The notes: a model not told the origin generated them from the letters alone. Shown: positions 30,951 to 40,687, counted from the stretch's first letter. The stretch: 64,000 nt of DNA from Sneathiella sp. HT1-7 (GCF_020731145.1 NZ_JAJFZN010000003.1:434001-498000); one strand, 5' to 3'. Numbers and translations are program-made.

Positions 30951-32863
30951 TGGCAGGTGATCAACATAAGGAAAAAGGCAAGACATTCACCCGTCGCTCC
31001 CTTCTGATGGCAGGCGGGCAGGCGGTGCTGATGTCGGCGCTGGCCGGTCGGCTCTACTATTTGCAGGTCATTCACTCGGATGAATATTCGACAATGGCCG
31101 ATGAAAACCGGATGAACCTCCGGCTGCTGCCGCCACTTCGCGGCCGGGTCGTTGATCGTTTCGGGTTAGAGATCGCCAGCAATCGCCATAATTACCGCGT
31201 CGTGTTGATACCCGAACAAACCAACAGTATTGAGGCTACTCTCGATGCACTGGAAGAATTTGTTCCGCCGGAAATGATCGACCGGGAACGCGTGCTGAAA
31301 GATGCCAAGCGCAAGCGGAGCTTCGTGCCCATCCCGGTTGTCGATAACCTGACCTGGGAGCAGTTCGCCCGCATCAATGTCAACAGCCCGAACTTGCCGG
31401 GCATCCAGATGGATGTCGGCTCGACCCGGGATTATCCCTATGGCCGACTGTTTGGCCATATTGTTGGATATGTCGGCGCAGTGTCGGAAAAAGATCTTCA
31501 AAATCAGGAGTATGATCCGCTTCTTGAACTCCCGGAGTTCCGCATTGGCAAGAGCGGGATCGAGAAATATTACGATAAAACCTTGCGGGGCAAGGCGGGC
31601 CTCAGCCGGGTGGAGGCCAATGCCTATGGCCGGGTCATCCGGGAGCTGAACCGGCAAGAAGGCGTGCCGGGAAATGACGCGGTCCTCACCATCGACAAGC
31701 AGCTTCAGGATTTCGTGGTGCGTCGCATGGGAGAGGAAAGCGCCGCGGCGGTGGTGATCGATATTCACTCGGGCGATATTCTCTCCATGGTGTCAGTGCC
31801 ATCCTTCGATCCGAATACCTTCGCACGGGGCATCAGTTCTGCCGAATGGAAGGCTTTGATCGAGGACCCCAAACGCCCGCTCGGAAACAAGGCAATCGGC
31901 GGACAATATCCCCCGGGCTCTACTTTTAAAATGATTGTTGCTCTTGCCGCTCTGGAATCCGGGGTGGTGACTGCCGGGCATGAAGTTTTCTGCGGGGGAC
32001 ATACACAGCTTGGCAAGCATCGGTTCCATTGCTGGAAACGTGGCGGTCATGGCAAACTCAATCTGGAAAACGCCATTTCCCAGTCTTGCGATATCTATTT
32101 TTATGACATTGCCCGGAAAGTTGGCGTCGATAAGATCGCCGAGATGGCGCATCGCTTTGGCCTTGGCGAGGAACTCAATATCGATATGTTGGGGGAGCGC
32201 GATGGCCTGATCCCGACAAAGGCCTGGAAGTTGGCAGTGCAGGGTGTGCCTTGGCAACTAGGGGAGACTTACAACACTGGTATTGGTCAGGGCTTTGTAC
32301 TGGCGACCCCGTTGCAACTTGCGGTGATGACGGCACGGCTTGCCAATGGTGGCAAGAAAGTATCGCCGCGTCTTGTGCGCTCGATAACCGGTGAAGCCGT
32401 CGAAGGCGCGGTTCTACCGCATCCGGAACCGGAACTTGAAAATCTCGATTTAGGTGTCAGCCAAAAGGCCTTAAAGCATGTTCTTAATGGCATGTATAAA
32501 GTGGTCAACGGCCCGCGCGGATCGGCTCGCGCCGCAAAAATCCGGATCGAAGGCTGGGAAATGGCCGGCAAAACCGGTACCGCGCAGGTGCGCCGTATCT
32601 CCCGCAAGGAACGTATCGAAGGGGTGCGCAAATCCGATGAGAAACCGTGGGAGGAGCGGGATCACGCTCTTTTCGTCGGTTTCGCACCCTTTGATGATCC
32701 GCGTTACGCAGTCTCGGTGATCATTGAACATGGCGGCAGCGGGTCTGGCGCGGCGGCACCGATTGCCCGCGACCTTTTGCAGGAAACGCTCCGTCTGGAT
32801 CCACTCCGTAAGCCCAGCTACGATATCGCCATCCGCAAGCCAGTAGGGGGCGAGGATGCTTAG
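30950..32863 (+). CDS. mrdA: Penicillin-binding protein 2 (elongation transpeptidase)
   Basis: 637 residues. A class B PBP. N-terminal anchor and pedestal region (LRLLPPLRGRVVDRFG), then a transpeptidase with SxxK nucleophile in PPGSTFKMIVAL, SxN in SQSCDIYFYD and KTG in EMAGKTGTAQV. Cross-links lateral-wall peptidoglycan with RodA. It overlaps mreD and rodA at its ends, which shows tight coupling. Confidence 0.95.
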   Translation: MAGDQHKEKGKTFTRRSLLMAGGQAVLMSALAGRLYYLQVIHSDEYSTMADENRMNLRLLPPLRGRVVDRFGLEIASNRHNYRVVLIPEQTNSIEATLDALEEFVPPEMIDRERVLKDAKRKRSFVPIPVVDNLTWEQFARINVNSPNLPGIQMDVGSTRDYPYGRLFGHIVGYVGAVSEKDLQNQEYDPLLELPEFRIGKSGIEKYYDKTLRGKAGLSRVEANAYGRVIRELNRQEGVPGNDAVLTIDKQLQDFVVRRMGEESAAAVVIDIHSGDILSMVSVPSFDPNTFARGISSAEWKALIEDPKRPLGNKAIGGQYPPGSTFKMIVALAALESGVVTAGHEVFCGGHTQLGKHRFHCWKRGGHGKLNLENAISQSCDIYFYDIARKVGVDKIAEMAHRFGLGEELNIDMLGERDGLIPTKAWKLAVQGVPWQLGETYNTGIGQGFVLATPLQLAVMTARLANGGKKVSPRLVRSITGEAVEGAVLPHPEPELENLDLGVSQKALKHVLNGMYKVVNGPRGSARAAKIRIEGWEMAGKTGTAQVRRISRKERIEGVRKSDEKPWEERDHALFVGFAPFDDPRYAVSVIIEHGGSGSGAAAPIARDLLQETLRLDPLRKPSYDIAIRKPVGGEDA

Positions 32864-33992
32864 GGAGCTTGGCGCGAAGAATGAACAACTCTCTTTCTCA
32901 CGGAAGTTATGGGATATCAACTGGGGCTTCGTCCTGCTGATTTGCGCGACCGCTTCCATCGGTTTCCTGATGCTATATTCGGCGGCCAACGGCAATCTGG
33001 AGCCTTGGGCCTCTCGGCAAATGATGCGCTTCGGTGCGGGCCTGGTCCTGATGTTCGTGGTAGCCCTTGTGGATATCCGTATCTGGCTCAACCTCGCTTA
33101 TCCCCTGTACGGTATCGCGCTCGCACTGCTTGGCGCGGTTGAGGTGATGGGGGTGATCGGTATGGGTGCACGGCGATGGATCGACTTGGGTCCGTTTCAG
33201 CTCCAACCGTCCGAAGTGATGAAAATTGCACTTATAATGGCGCTCGCCCGCTATTTCCATAATATCGGGCTGGACGATGTGCGGCGTATTCGATGGCTGG
33301 TCCCGCCTATCTTACTGGTGCTCGCGCCGGTGGCGCTGGTGCTGCGTCAGCCTGATCTTGGCACAGCGCTTCTGCTTGCGGCCGGGGCGGGGATTGTTTT
33401 CTTTGTCGCCGGGGTGCGGCTCTGGAAGTTTGCTGTGGTTGTCGGGACGGCGATCCCGGCGGGGTTCTTTGCCTTTCAGTTTCTGCATGAATATCAGCAA
33501 AAGCGCGTGCTGACCTTCCTCAATCCCGAAAGTGATCCCCTCGGCGCAGGATATCATATTCTGCAATCGAAAATTGCCCTCGGCTCTGGCGGGGTGTTTG
33601 GCAAGGGGCTTTTGCAGGGCACGCAGAGCCATCTCAATTACCTGCCCGAAATGCGGACAGATTTTATTTTCAGCATGCTGGCGGAAGAATTCGGCATGGT
33701 TGGCGGGCTGCTGCTTTTTGCGCTCTATATTCTGTTGATCGCCTATGGCTACGCCATCGCTTACCGATCACGCAATCACTTCGGCAAGCTGCTCGCCATC
33801 GGTATGACGGGCATTTTCTTCCTCTATATCTTCATCAATATCGCCATGGTCATGGGGATGGTGCCGGTGGTCGGTGTGCCGCTGCCGCTGATCTCCTACG
33901 GCGGCACGGCGATGCTGACCCTGCTCATCGGCTTTGGCCTGATCATGAGCGTTTATATCCACCGTGATATCGATATCCCCGGTAAGCGCTAA
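32856..33992 (+). CDS. rodA: RodA peptidoglycan glycosyltransferase
   Basis: 378 residues, about ten membrane helices. A SEDS-family polymerase that works with PBP2. Conserved blocks: GARRWIDLGPFQLQPSEVMKIALI, RQPDLGTALLL, LNYLPEMRTDFIFSMLAEEFG (with the catalytic Asp) and PLPLISYGGTAML. It overlaps mrdA by 8 bp and ends the cell-shape cluster. Confidence 0.95.
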   Translation: MLRELGAKNEQLSFSRKLWDINWGFVLLICATASIGFLMLYSAANGNLEPWASRQMMRFGAGLVLMFVVALVDIRIWLNLAYPLYGIALALLGAVEVMGVIGMGARRWIDLGPFQLQPSEVMKIALIMALARYFHNIGLDDVRRIRWLVPPILLVLAPVALVLRQPDLGTALLLAAGAGIVFFVAGVRLWKFAVVVGTAIPAGFFAFQFLHEYQQKRVLTFLNPESDPLGAGYHILQSKIALGSGGVFGKGLLQGTQSHLNYLPEMRTDFIFSMLAEEFGMVGGLLLFALYILLIAYGYAIAYRSRNHFGKLLAIGMTGIFFLYIFINIAMVMGMVPVVGVPLPLISYGGTAMLTLLIGFGLIMSVYIHRDIDIPGKR

Positions 33993-34180
33993 GCCTTTCT
34001 GCTTAATCCATTTTCTTCTTTTTTTGGCTCTTTTTTGAGAATTCTCTCGGTTGGGGTAAGTAATTATCCTAAGTCAGGATGATATATCTGCATATTTACC
34101 AATATTTATTCACAAGACTAAAATAAATACGTCTCCTTATTTCTTGGTTTTACTTAATGAATAAGGAAAGAAAATTCATC

Positions 34181-37054
34181 ATGTCAAGCAACACGAACGC
34201 TGTTGATTTTAAAAATGCGCCAAACGTACCGAGTTCAGTGCAAGCGCTGATTCAGCTAATGAAGGATGATGGCGACAAAGCTTCAAACGCTTATTATTGC
34301 AATTCATATAAATTGTTCAAAAAATTAAAGAAAAATGTGATCCCTCCATCAAACGAGAATAAGCTATTTGGGAAAGCTAACCCAGCCTATAACAATGCTG
34401 CTCAGAAATATGCAGAGCAAAAAAATGTAACTATTAAAGATCTAAAAATTAATAACCCAAATGATAACGACATTCTTGTGGGCTTGATGGTTACCTGCGC
34501 GGAAGCGATTTTTAATCCAGACGTGGAATTAAAAAAAGACAAGAAAGTTAATCCCAAATTGGTAAAACTGGATCGGCTTTCCTTCCAGATTGTCGAGGAT
34601 TTCAAATGGGTTATTTGGCAATCGAAATTCGAGACAGAAAAGTTCGTGGAATACAAGAGCCTAAAAAATGCGCGTCTGGCGCAAGAAAAGCGACTGATGT
34701 CAAATATCCGCGCGCGGGATATAAAAAATGCCTTTAAGCCGGAACTAGATATATTGCGGGAACCGCAACTTAGATACTCGCTGGAAGCATTATTCCAATA
34801 TTGCTTTGCCGAAGCTCAGAAAATTACCTTTGAAAGAAATTATGTTTTCAATTTAGACTTGAACGAGGTTGCAAATCCAAAAACAACAAACAATAGGAAT
34901 CCACAAATATATGATCGGTTTGCGGATAATCTTATTTCTGTAGTTGATCAGGTATTTACTGCGATCTGCCTTGTTAATCCGAAGGAAAATTTCATCAAGC
35001 AATGTGAATATGAAGCTATCAACGATCTGCTTATGGGTAGTCTGCACCGTCTTGATCCGACGATCGGCGATGCCGGTTGCCAGTTCCGCATTCCGATGGT
35101 TCTAGATTCTCATGAGGCTCTCGTAAAAAAATTTATGAGCGATAATGCAGCCAAGGAAACTATGTTGGCACTCGGCGAATATTATCAATATCTGGCAACG
35201 AATAGCCGCCTGGACACCATGTGCTATATGGCGCGGAATCATATTGAAGATCCTATAAAGACTTTCGTGAATATTTATAAGGAGTTTGACATCAATTGGA
35301 ATGAGGACGAGGAGAAAACCGATAACAGGCCCGGTAACAAAAATCTGGAAGTTAATATTAAATGGCAGGGTCCAGACTATAGCAGATTCAAATATTTCGA
35401 GGCGATAGATTTGGACAAAATTCCAAATTATAAAAAACTCTATAACAAAGTCGTGGAATATATTTCAAAGCTTAACGAAGTGGATGTGCGAGGGTTTAGT
35501 AATTCGTTAGAGATTAAAAACAGTCACCAAGTTCCATTTGATGATTCTTTCAATGAAATCAACGGGGAGCAGGCACATTATCTAAACTCCAAGAACGAAA
35601 AGCGTAGCATCCGTTCACCAATTGCGTTACGGGCGCTTACTCTTTGCAAGGCGCTTACTGTTCGCCAGCTCCGTTGTATGGATCGTTTTTGTCTTCCCAG
35701 CCATGATCCCAGCCTGGATTTACCGTTTTGTGATCTCAGTGATATGAGTGAGTTGAAAGCGGAAATGGCGTGGTACTCTGTTGCCTATCTGACTAACTCA
35801 TTCAGAAATATGGCTTATTCTAAATATGCCGAGGACATGACGGGTTATGAACACACGGATGATAAAATTCCGGAAATGGCCTATCATCTGACGGACACAT
35901 TGGAATCGACCCGGTTTTATTACAGGGCAGATACAGCCAAAGGTCTGGCAATAGACAATTACGAGAACAGACGTCTCCTCTATATGTACTGTTTTGTACG
36001 GGGATGGCCGATCGTTGTCGATCTGAAGCGGATCCAGTGTACGTCAGGGGATAAGGCTGAGATTGGGGTATCCGTCAAAAGTAGAAACAATTCGAATAAT
36101 AGTGAGCGCAAGAGAGTCAGTATAGTTGATGCGTCCTACGAAGTTCTTGGCCGCGAAGTATTTTGCTTCATACCTAACAAGAACACCATGACATATGACT
36201 ATGTCCCGGATAATGAAGTCAATGACTGGGGCAACAAGCCCGCCCTGACATATGAGGGATACAGTATGTATAACCCGGCAACGGACAAAACGGATACGGA
36301 CATTGCCGAGGCCACAGATTTTGAAGATTTCAAGAAGCTGTTCTTAAAGAAGTATGACATCTTCGACATGATGTTTATCGCCGCCCATTCCCACAAATCG
36401 TTTCCATCCAATTCGATACGACCAAATGGTTATGAAATTTATGGCAATGAAGCAACGCAGAATGCTGATGAAAGTCTTCAAGCTAGGCCTGTCTCGCGGA
36501 ATGAAGACGAGATGAACGAACTTGCAGCAACTCAGCCGCTTGCTTCAAATAACACAGCGTATACTAGCGTTCTCAGGGAAGAGAGTACAGATGCTGACAG
36601 AGTGACCGTTTATGATAAAGCTCTTCAGTTCACTTGGGACAGATATGTAGGTAACGATGATGTCGAAGAGATCAATGACGATTCTGATAATTTCGATATT
36701 TACGGGTCCTGGGATGAAGATAATAAATTGAGGAGCCCGCTTCCCCTGTTCGGTAACCGTCTTGATGGCAAGACCTGGACTATCATGGAGGAACAGAAGT
36801 CACTCAAAAAACTTGATTCCAAGGTAGGGTACACAAACTACGCATACCGCGCACGCGCGGACCAGAACCAGACAGAAGATGTGCGTATTCGCACGGACAG
36901 CACCTATGTTCTGGCGTCCATTCACATGTATGGGTGCACCTATAATGCCAGAAAAGAAAATCATAAAGTTTTCTGGCAAAACTGGGGTCAAGAAAAACTG
37001 AAAACCCGAGTGATTAACGATGATCCAAAAGAGAGAACCGTGTTGATCTATTAA
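34181..37054 (+). CDS. Large hypothetical protein, no family recognised
   Basis: 957 residues from ATG 34181, which has AAGGAAAG about 10 bp upstream; an in-frame ATG at 34157 lacks a ribosome site. I recognise no domain. There is no signal peptide, no clear membrane helix and no repeat array. The first ~330 residues are Lys/Asn-rich and AT-rich in DNA; the later part is more acidic (DDVEEINDDSDNFDIYGSWDEDN). The C-terminus (KERTVLIY) is hydrophobic, loosely like type I secretion signals, and the next gene is a likely type I secretion substrate, but this is weak. It stands alone, bounded by tandem terminators downstream. It could be foreign DNA. Confidence 0.75.
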   Translation: MSSNTNAVDFKNAPNVPSSVQALIQLMKDDGDKASNAYYCNSYKLFKKLKKNVIPPSNENKLFGKANPAYNNAAQKYAEQKNVTIKDLKINNPNDNDILVGLMVTCAEAIFNPDVELKKDKKVNPKLVKLDRLSFQIVEDFKWVIWQSKFETEKFVEYKSLKNARLAQEKRLMSNIRARDIKNAFKPELDILREPQLRYSLEALFQYCFAEAQKITFERNYVFNLDLNEVANPKTTNNRNPQIYDRFADNLISVVDQVFTAICLVNPKENFIKQCEYEAINDLLMGSLHRLDPTIGDAGCQFRIPMVLDSHEALVKKFMSDNAAKETMLALGEYYQYLATNSRLDTMCYMARNHIEDPIKTFVNIYKEFDINWNEDEEKTDNRPGNKNLEVNIKWQGPDYSRFKYFEAIDLDKIPNYKKLYNKVVEYISKLNEVDVRGFSNSLEIKNSHQVPFDDSFNEINGEQAHYLNSKNEKRSIRSPIALRALTLCKALTVRQLRCMDRFCLPSHDPSLDLPFCDLSDMSELKAEMAWYSVAYLTNSFRNMAYSKYAEDMTGYEHTDDKIPEMAYHLTDTLESTRFYYRADTAKGLAIDNYENRRLLYMYCFVRGWPIVVDLKRIQCTSGDKAEIGVSVKSRNNSNNSERKRVSIVDASYEVLGREVFCFIPNKNTMTYDYVPDNEVNDWGNKPALTYEGYSMYNPATDKTDTDIAEATDFEDFKKLFLKKYDIFDMMFIAAHSHKSFPSNSIRPNGYEIYGNEATQNADESLQARPVSRNEDEMNELAATQPLASNNTAYTSVLREESTDADRVTVYDKALQFTWDRYVGNDDVEEINDDSDNFDIYGSWDEDNKLRSPLPLFGNRLDGKTWTIMEEQKSLKKLDSKVGYTNYAYRARADQNQTEDVRIRTDSTYVLASIHMYGCTYNARKENHKVFWQNWGQEKLKTRVINDDPKERTVLIY

Positions 37055-37076
37055 TCATCGGAGATTATTGATTCCC

Positions 37077-37105
37077 CCCCCGCGTCTCAGGCGCGGGGGT
37101 TTTTT
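37077..37105 (+). terminator. Terminator after the 957-residue protein gene
   Basis: Stem CCCCCGCG / CGCGGGGG (37077-37084 and 37092-37099), loop TCTCAGG, then six T residues. Confidence 0.88.
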
Positions 37106-37124
37106 GTGGTCTCGATAAACTCGT

Positions 37125-37150
37125 AAAGGTGGAACAAATCACCTTTTTTT
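37125..37150 (+). terminator. Second, weaker terminator-like hairpin
   Basis: Stem AAAGGTG / CACCTTT (37125-37131 and 37140-37146) running into seven T residues. With the hairpin at 37077-37105 it isolates the peroxidase gene from upstream transcription. Confidence 0.6.
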
Positions 37151-37262
37151 CCTTATTTGCGCCTTTCTTGGACCACAAAGTCGGTCGAGGCTAATCCCAT
37201 AAAACTTACAAGCATTTAGTTTCTCCGGCCCGCCGGGGAAGCGCAATTAACAGGAGATAACG

Positions 37263-39281
37263 ATGAGAGTACGCAATCCATTTCTAGATCCTCGTCCGAA
37301 TTCACGTGATCGCGACGACCGTCCGCCGCGCAACGAGGACCGCCAGCGCGATCCGGCCAATGATGATGATCTTCGTGAGAATGATCCGCGAGAGCCAAGA
37401 GAGCAGCGCGGCTCCCGTAATCGCGATGACCGCCCGCCACGAGACGAAGATCTTCTGGAAACGCCGGTGCGTCCTGTCGATGGCACAGGCACGGTTGAAG
37501 AAAACCCCGACTGGGGCGCGGCGGGCCAGACCTTGCTCCGGCTGGGAGAGGCGAATTATGCCGACGGTATTTCCGAGATGAATGATGACCTGCCAAGCGC
37601 CCGGGACGTCAGCAATGCCATCGCGGCACAAACGGAGGATGAACCCAATTCCTTCGGTGTCAGCGATCTCTTTTATGTTTGGGGCCAGTTTATCGATCAT
37701 GATATCGACCTGACCCTCTCCGGTGGCGATTCTGCACCCATTGACATCCCGGAGGGTGATGAATGGTTTAACCCGGATATCGATATGGCCTTCACCCGCG
37801 CCGTTCCTGTGGAAGGAACGGGGGAAGACAGCCCCGCCCAATATGCCAACAGTATCACCGCCTTTATTGACGGCTCGATGATTTATGGTTCGGATGCGGA
37901 GACCGCCGCCGCGATCCGGACGGAAGACGGCAAGCTGCTTCTCAATGAGAGCGGGCTCGTCACCTTCGATGAGGAAGGGGGCGTCCTTGCCGGCGATATT
38001 CGCGCTGCGGAAAATGCCGGGCTCTATTCGATACAGAGTCTGTTCGCGCGGGAGCATAACCGCTGGGTCGATGAGTTGTCTGAAAAGAACCCCGACTGGA
38101 CGGCGGATGAGCTGTTCGATGCCGCCCGCGTCCGGGTGGAGGCGGAAATCCAGGCGATTACCTATAATGAGTATCTCCCGGTCCTGCTGGGGGAGGATGC
38201 TATCCCTGCCTATGATGGCTATGACTCCGACGTAAACCCCGGCATTGCCATTGAATTCTCCACGGCGGCCTATCGCTTTGGCCATAGTCTGGTCTCGGCG
38301 GCGACGGCGCGGCTGGAGGAAAATGGACAATCCATCGAGGCCGGTGAACTGTCCCTTCGTGATGCTTTCTTCAACCCGGATGCAGTTGCCGCGAATGGCG
38401 GGGTAGAGCCGTTGCTCCGGGGGCTTGCCAATGACGTCGCGCAGGAACTGGATCCGCAGATCGTCGATGATCTGCGGAATTTCCTGTTTAGTCAGGATGG
38501 CGATGTCGGGCTTGATCTCGGCTCGCTCAATATCCAGCGGGGGCGCGACCTTGGTTTACCGAGTTACAATGACCTCCGCGAGGCTGTGGGGCTGGAGCGG
38601 GCAGAGGATTTCTCCGATATCACCTCCGATGCCGCCCTCGCCGAGGCGCTGGCCAGCGTCTATGACAGCGTTGATGATATCGATGCCTGGATCGGTGGCC
38701 TGTCGGAGGATCCGTCCGGCGGCGGGATGCTGGGCGAGCTTTTTGCAACCATCGTCACCGACCAGTTTATCCGCATCCGCGACGGCGATCCCTTCTGGAG
38801 CGAGAATTCAGATCTGCCGCAGGATCTGATCGATGAGCTTTGGGATACGACCCTCGCCGATATCATCGAGCGGAACAGCGATGTCGATGCGATCCAGGAT
38901 AACACGATGCTCGCCTATGACCGGATTGGCGGCGATGACGGGGATAATATTCTGGAAGGGGGGGAGGAAAGCGACCTGCTCCTCGGTCTCGACGGCGATG
39001 ATACCCTCATCGGTGGCGGGGGAAATGACCAGCTTGAAGGCGGGGAAGGCGATGATCTGTTTGTCTTCGACAATCTCTTCGGCGAAGACCTGATCAAGGA
39101 TTTTAACAACCGTCAGGATACCCTCGATTTCACGCTGCTGGAACTCGCCGCGCTCGACGAGGTGATCGATGCGGCGGAACAGGTGGGCGAGGACGTGGTG
39201 ATCGATTTCGGCGCGGACGGCATTCTCACGCTAGAAGATATGCACCTACGCGATATCGATTCCGATAATGTCCTGATCTGA
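37263..39281 (+). CDS. Secreted animal-type haem peroxidase with RTX calcium-binding repeats
   Basis: 672 residues. The N-terminal ~60 residues are an Arg/Asp-rich, low-complexity tail. Residues ~75-545 are an animal haem peroxidase (peroxinectin/myeloperoxidase-like) domain with distal His in WGQFIDHDIDL (~146), SLFAREHNRW, proximal His in AAYRFGHSLV (~341) and the signature LNIQRGRDLGLPSYNDLR (~423). Residues ~555-603 are RTX nonapeptides (GGDDGDNILEGG, GLDGDDTLIGG, GGNDQLEGGEGDD). The end DNVLI fits a type I secretion signal. It is therefore probably exported in one step and folds with calcium outside the cell, where it would oxidise halides or organics with peroxide. No ABC exporter genes are adjacent. 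GGAG supports the start. Convergent with the cyclase gene, 1 bp apart. Confidence 0.92.
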   Translation: MRVRNPFLDPRPNSRDRDDRPPRNEDRQRDPANDDDLRENDPREPREQRGSRNRDDRPPRDEDLLETPVRPVDGTGTVEENPDWGAAGQTLLRLGEANYADGISEMNDDLPSARDVSNAIAAQTEDEPNSFGVSDLFYVWGQFIDHDIDLTLSGGDSAPIDIPEGDEWFNPDIDMAFTRAVPVEGTGEDSPAQYANSITAFIDGSMIYGSDAETAAAIRTEDGKLLLNESGLVTFDEEGGVLAGDIRAAENAGLYSIQSLFAREHNRWVDELSEKNPDWTADELFDAARVRVEAEIQAITYNEYLPVLLGEDAIPAYDGYDSDVNPGIAIEFSTAAYRFGHSLVSAATARLEENGQSIEAGELSLRDAFFNPDAVAANGGVEPLLRGLANDVAQELDPQIVDDLRNFLFSQDGDVGLDLGSLNIQRGRDLGLPSYNDLREAVGLERAEDFSDITSDAALAEALASVYDSVDDIDAWIGGLSEDPSGGGMLGELFATIVTDQFIRIRDGDPFWSENSDLPQDLIDELWDTTLADIIERNSDVDAIQDNTMLAYDRIGGDDGDNILEGGEESDLLLGLDGDDTLIGGGGNDQLEGGEGDDLFVFDNLFGEDLIKDFNNRQDTLDFTLLELAALDEVIDAAEQVGEDVVIDFGADGILTLEDMHLRDIDSDNVLI

Positions 39282-39282
39282 T

Positions 39283-40338
39283 TTAGCGAATAGGTTCGCG
39301 GCTGTCCTTGAGTTGGAAGATATCCTGCTCATCGAAGCCGCGGATCTGCTGTTTGCCCTTATAATCAAAGCGGAAAGATTCCCGCAAGACGTCATAGACC
39401 GGTGCATTTGTTGTGATTTCCATCGCCTCGGAACAATCCTGCAGTCGGGAGGCGAGGTTCACAGCGGGCCCGAAGATGTCGTAGACATATTTTTGGATAC
39501 CAATAACAGAGCCAACAACGGCGCCACTTGTTATTCCAATGCGGCAACGCCACTGGTTCGGATGCCCTTCGTTCCGCCGCTCCAGATAGCGGATAAAGCG
39601 GATCGCAGCATTGGCAACGGCGCGGGCATGATCCGGTGTTGGGTCGGGCAGGCCGGCGACAGTGATATAGGCGTCCCCCATGGTCTTGATCCGCTCGCAT
39701 CCATATTGCTCCCCGATGCGGTCAAATGCGCTGTAGATATCATTGAGCTCGCTCACGGTGACCGCGGGATCGGCAGAGGCCGCCATTTGGGTAAAGCCAA
39801 CGAAATCGAGCATCAGCACCGAGACAGGATCATAGAGCTTGGGGATGACCACGCCGAACGTCTTGAACTCGTCATAGACCGAGCGGGGCATCATATTGAG
39901 CAGGAGCTTTTCCACCTGTTCCTTCTCGCGCTTGATTTCGCGAGTGTTCCGCTCGACCATTTGAGAGTAGCTGTCGATCATCGATTCCAGCTCGCGGATA
40001 CGGGAAATATTCTGGCAGACGAGAATGATAAGCTCGATATCATTCTCCTGTGTCAGGGTAAAATCGATGGCAAAAGTGCGTTCGCGCCGTTTTTTCTTAT
40101 TTTTTATTTCTGCGGTAAAGCGGCCGTTTTCTTTCAGCTCCGCCATCAGGCCGGCGAAATCCAGTTCCGGCAGCAGGTTTTCCAGCTTGTCCTGTTTCCC
40201 GTCGCCCTCAAACCATTCGGTGAAGGTCTCGTTTCGGAAAATGAAATGATGGTCCGCCAGATTGAGCACGGCAACGCCGACGCCGATCGCGCGCAGTAGT
40301 TGTTCGTTAATGGCTTCAATCGACATTTTGGCTAACAA
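39283..40338 (-). CDS. Class III adenylate cyclase with PAS-like domain and signalling helix
   Basis: 351 residues from TTG 40338, which has GGAGA 7 bp upstream; an ATG four codons in is further from it. Residues ~10-110 look like a PAS domain. Residues ~112-160 form a coiled signalling helix ending EKLLLNMMPRSVYDEF, as in soluble guanylate cyclases. The catalytic domain has metal aspartates Asp178 (LMLDFVGFTQM) and Asp222 (KTMGDAYI), with Lys218, Asp287, Asn294 and Arg298. The Lys/Asp pair points to ATP as substrate. It overlaps the upstream globin gene by 23 bp, so the two are cotranscribed and probably linked in function. Confidence 0.93.
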   Translation of the reverse strand: MLAKMSIEAINEQLLRAIGVGVAVLNLADHHFIFRNETFTEWFEGDGKQDKLENLLPELDFAGLMAELKENGRFTAEIKNKKKRRERTFAIDFTLTQENDIELIILVCQNISRIRELESMIDSYSQMVERNTREIKREKEQVEKLLLNMMPRSVYDEFKTFGVVIPKLYDPVSVLMLDFVGFTQMAASADPAVTVSELNDIYSAFDRIGEQYGCERIKTMGDAYITVAGLPDPTPDHARAVANAAIRFIRYLERRNEGHPNQWRCRIGITSGAVVGSVIGIQKYVYDIFGPAVNLASRLQDCSEAMEITTNAPVYDVLRESFRFDYKGKQQIRGFDEQDIFQLKDSREPIR

Positions 40339-40687
40339 TTACAGATCTCCTCTGCTCAAGTTCGTCGTTAACCTGGGCTATATCTGCGACGCTGAAGCCA
40401 TGCCTTGCGAGGGTTTTGCTAAGAGTCTCCAAAACCTCGTCGAAATGCTGGTTTTCAAGTTTCAGCCGTTCGTGCAGCCGGTAAAGTTGTTCATCGGTGT
40501 AGGAGGCAGGGCCTCCCAAAAGCGAGGCTATGAATTTCGTCTGGTGATCGATTAGCCGAGCCATTTCCACATCGTCGAAAAAGGGGCCAACTTCGTCGCT
40601 ATCGAGCAGGACGTCGTAAAAATCGAGGACAATTTTACTGACGGTGGAGAAACCACCATACTTTTCAAATAGTGACTGCTTGGCCAT
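40316..40687 (-). CDS. Truncated haemoglobin (group 1-like)
   Basis: 123 residues from ATG 40687, which follows GGAGAAGGA; upstream in-frame codons are unlikely. The 2-on-2 globin pattern is clear: LFEKYGGFSTVSKIVLDFYDVLL with B10-type Tyr24, VGPFFDDVEMARLIDHQTKFIASLLGGP, and proximal His81 in LENQHFDEVLETL. Binds haem and therefore O2, NO or CO. It overlaps the downstream cyclase gene by 23 bp (TTG start inside its 3' end). This suggests a haem-based sensor or NO-scavenging partner for cAMP signalling; that link is inferred from the operon. Confidence 0.85.
   Translation of the reverse strand: MAKQSLFEKYGGFSTVSKIVLDFYDVLLDSDEVGPFFDDVEMARLIDHQTKFIASLLGGPASYTDEQLYRLHERLKLENQHFDEVLETLSKTLARHGFSVADIAQVNDELEQRRSVIVSQNVD

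Noticed and set aside
37302-38330. Minus-strand reading frame (342 codons) opposite the haem peroxidase
   Set aside because: Shadow of the peroxidase frame; the peroxidase motifs fix the coding strand.
39313-40299. Plus-strand reading frame (328 codons) opposite the cyclase
   Set aside because: Shadow of the cyclase frame; no family resemblance or ribosome site.
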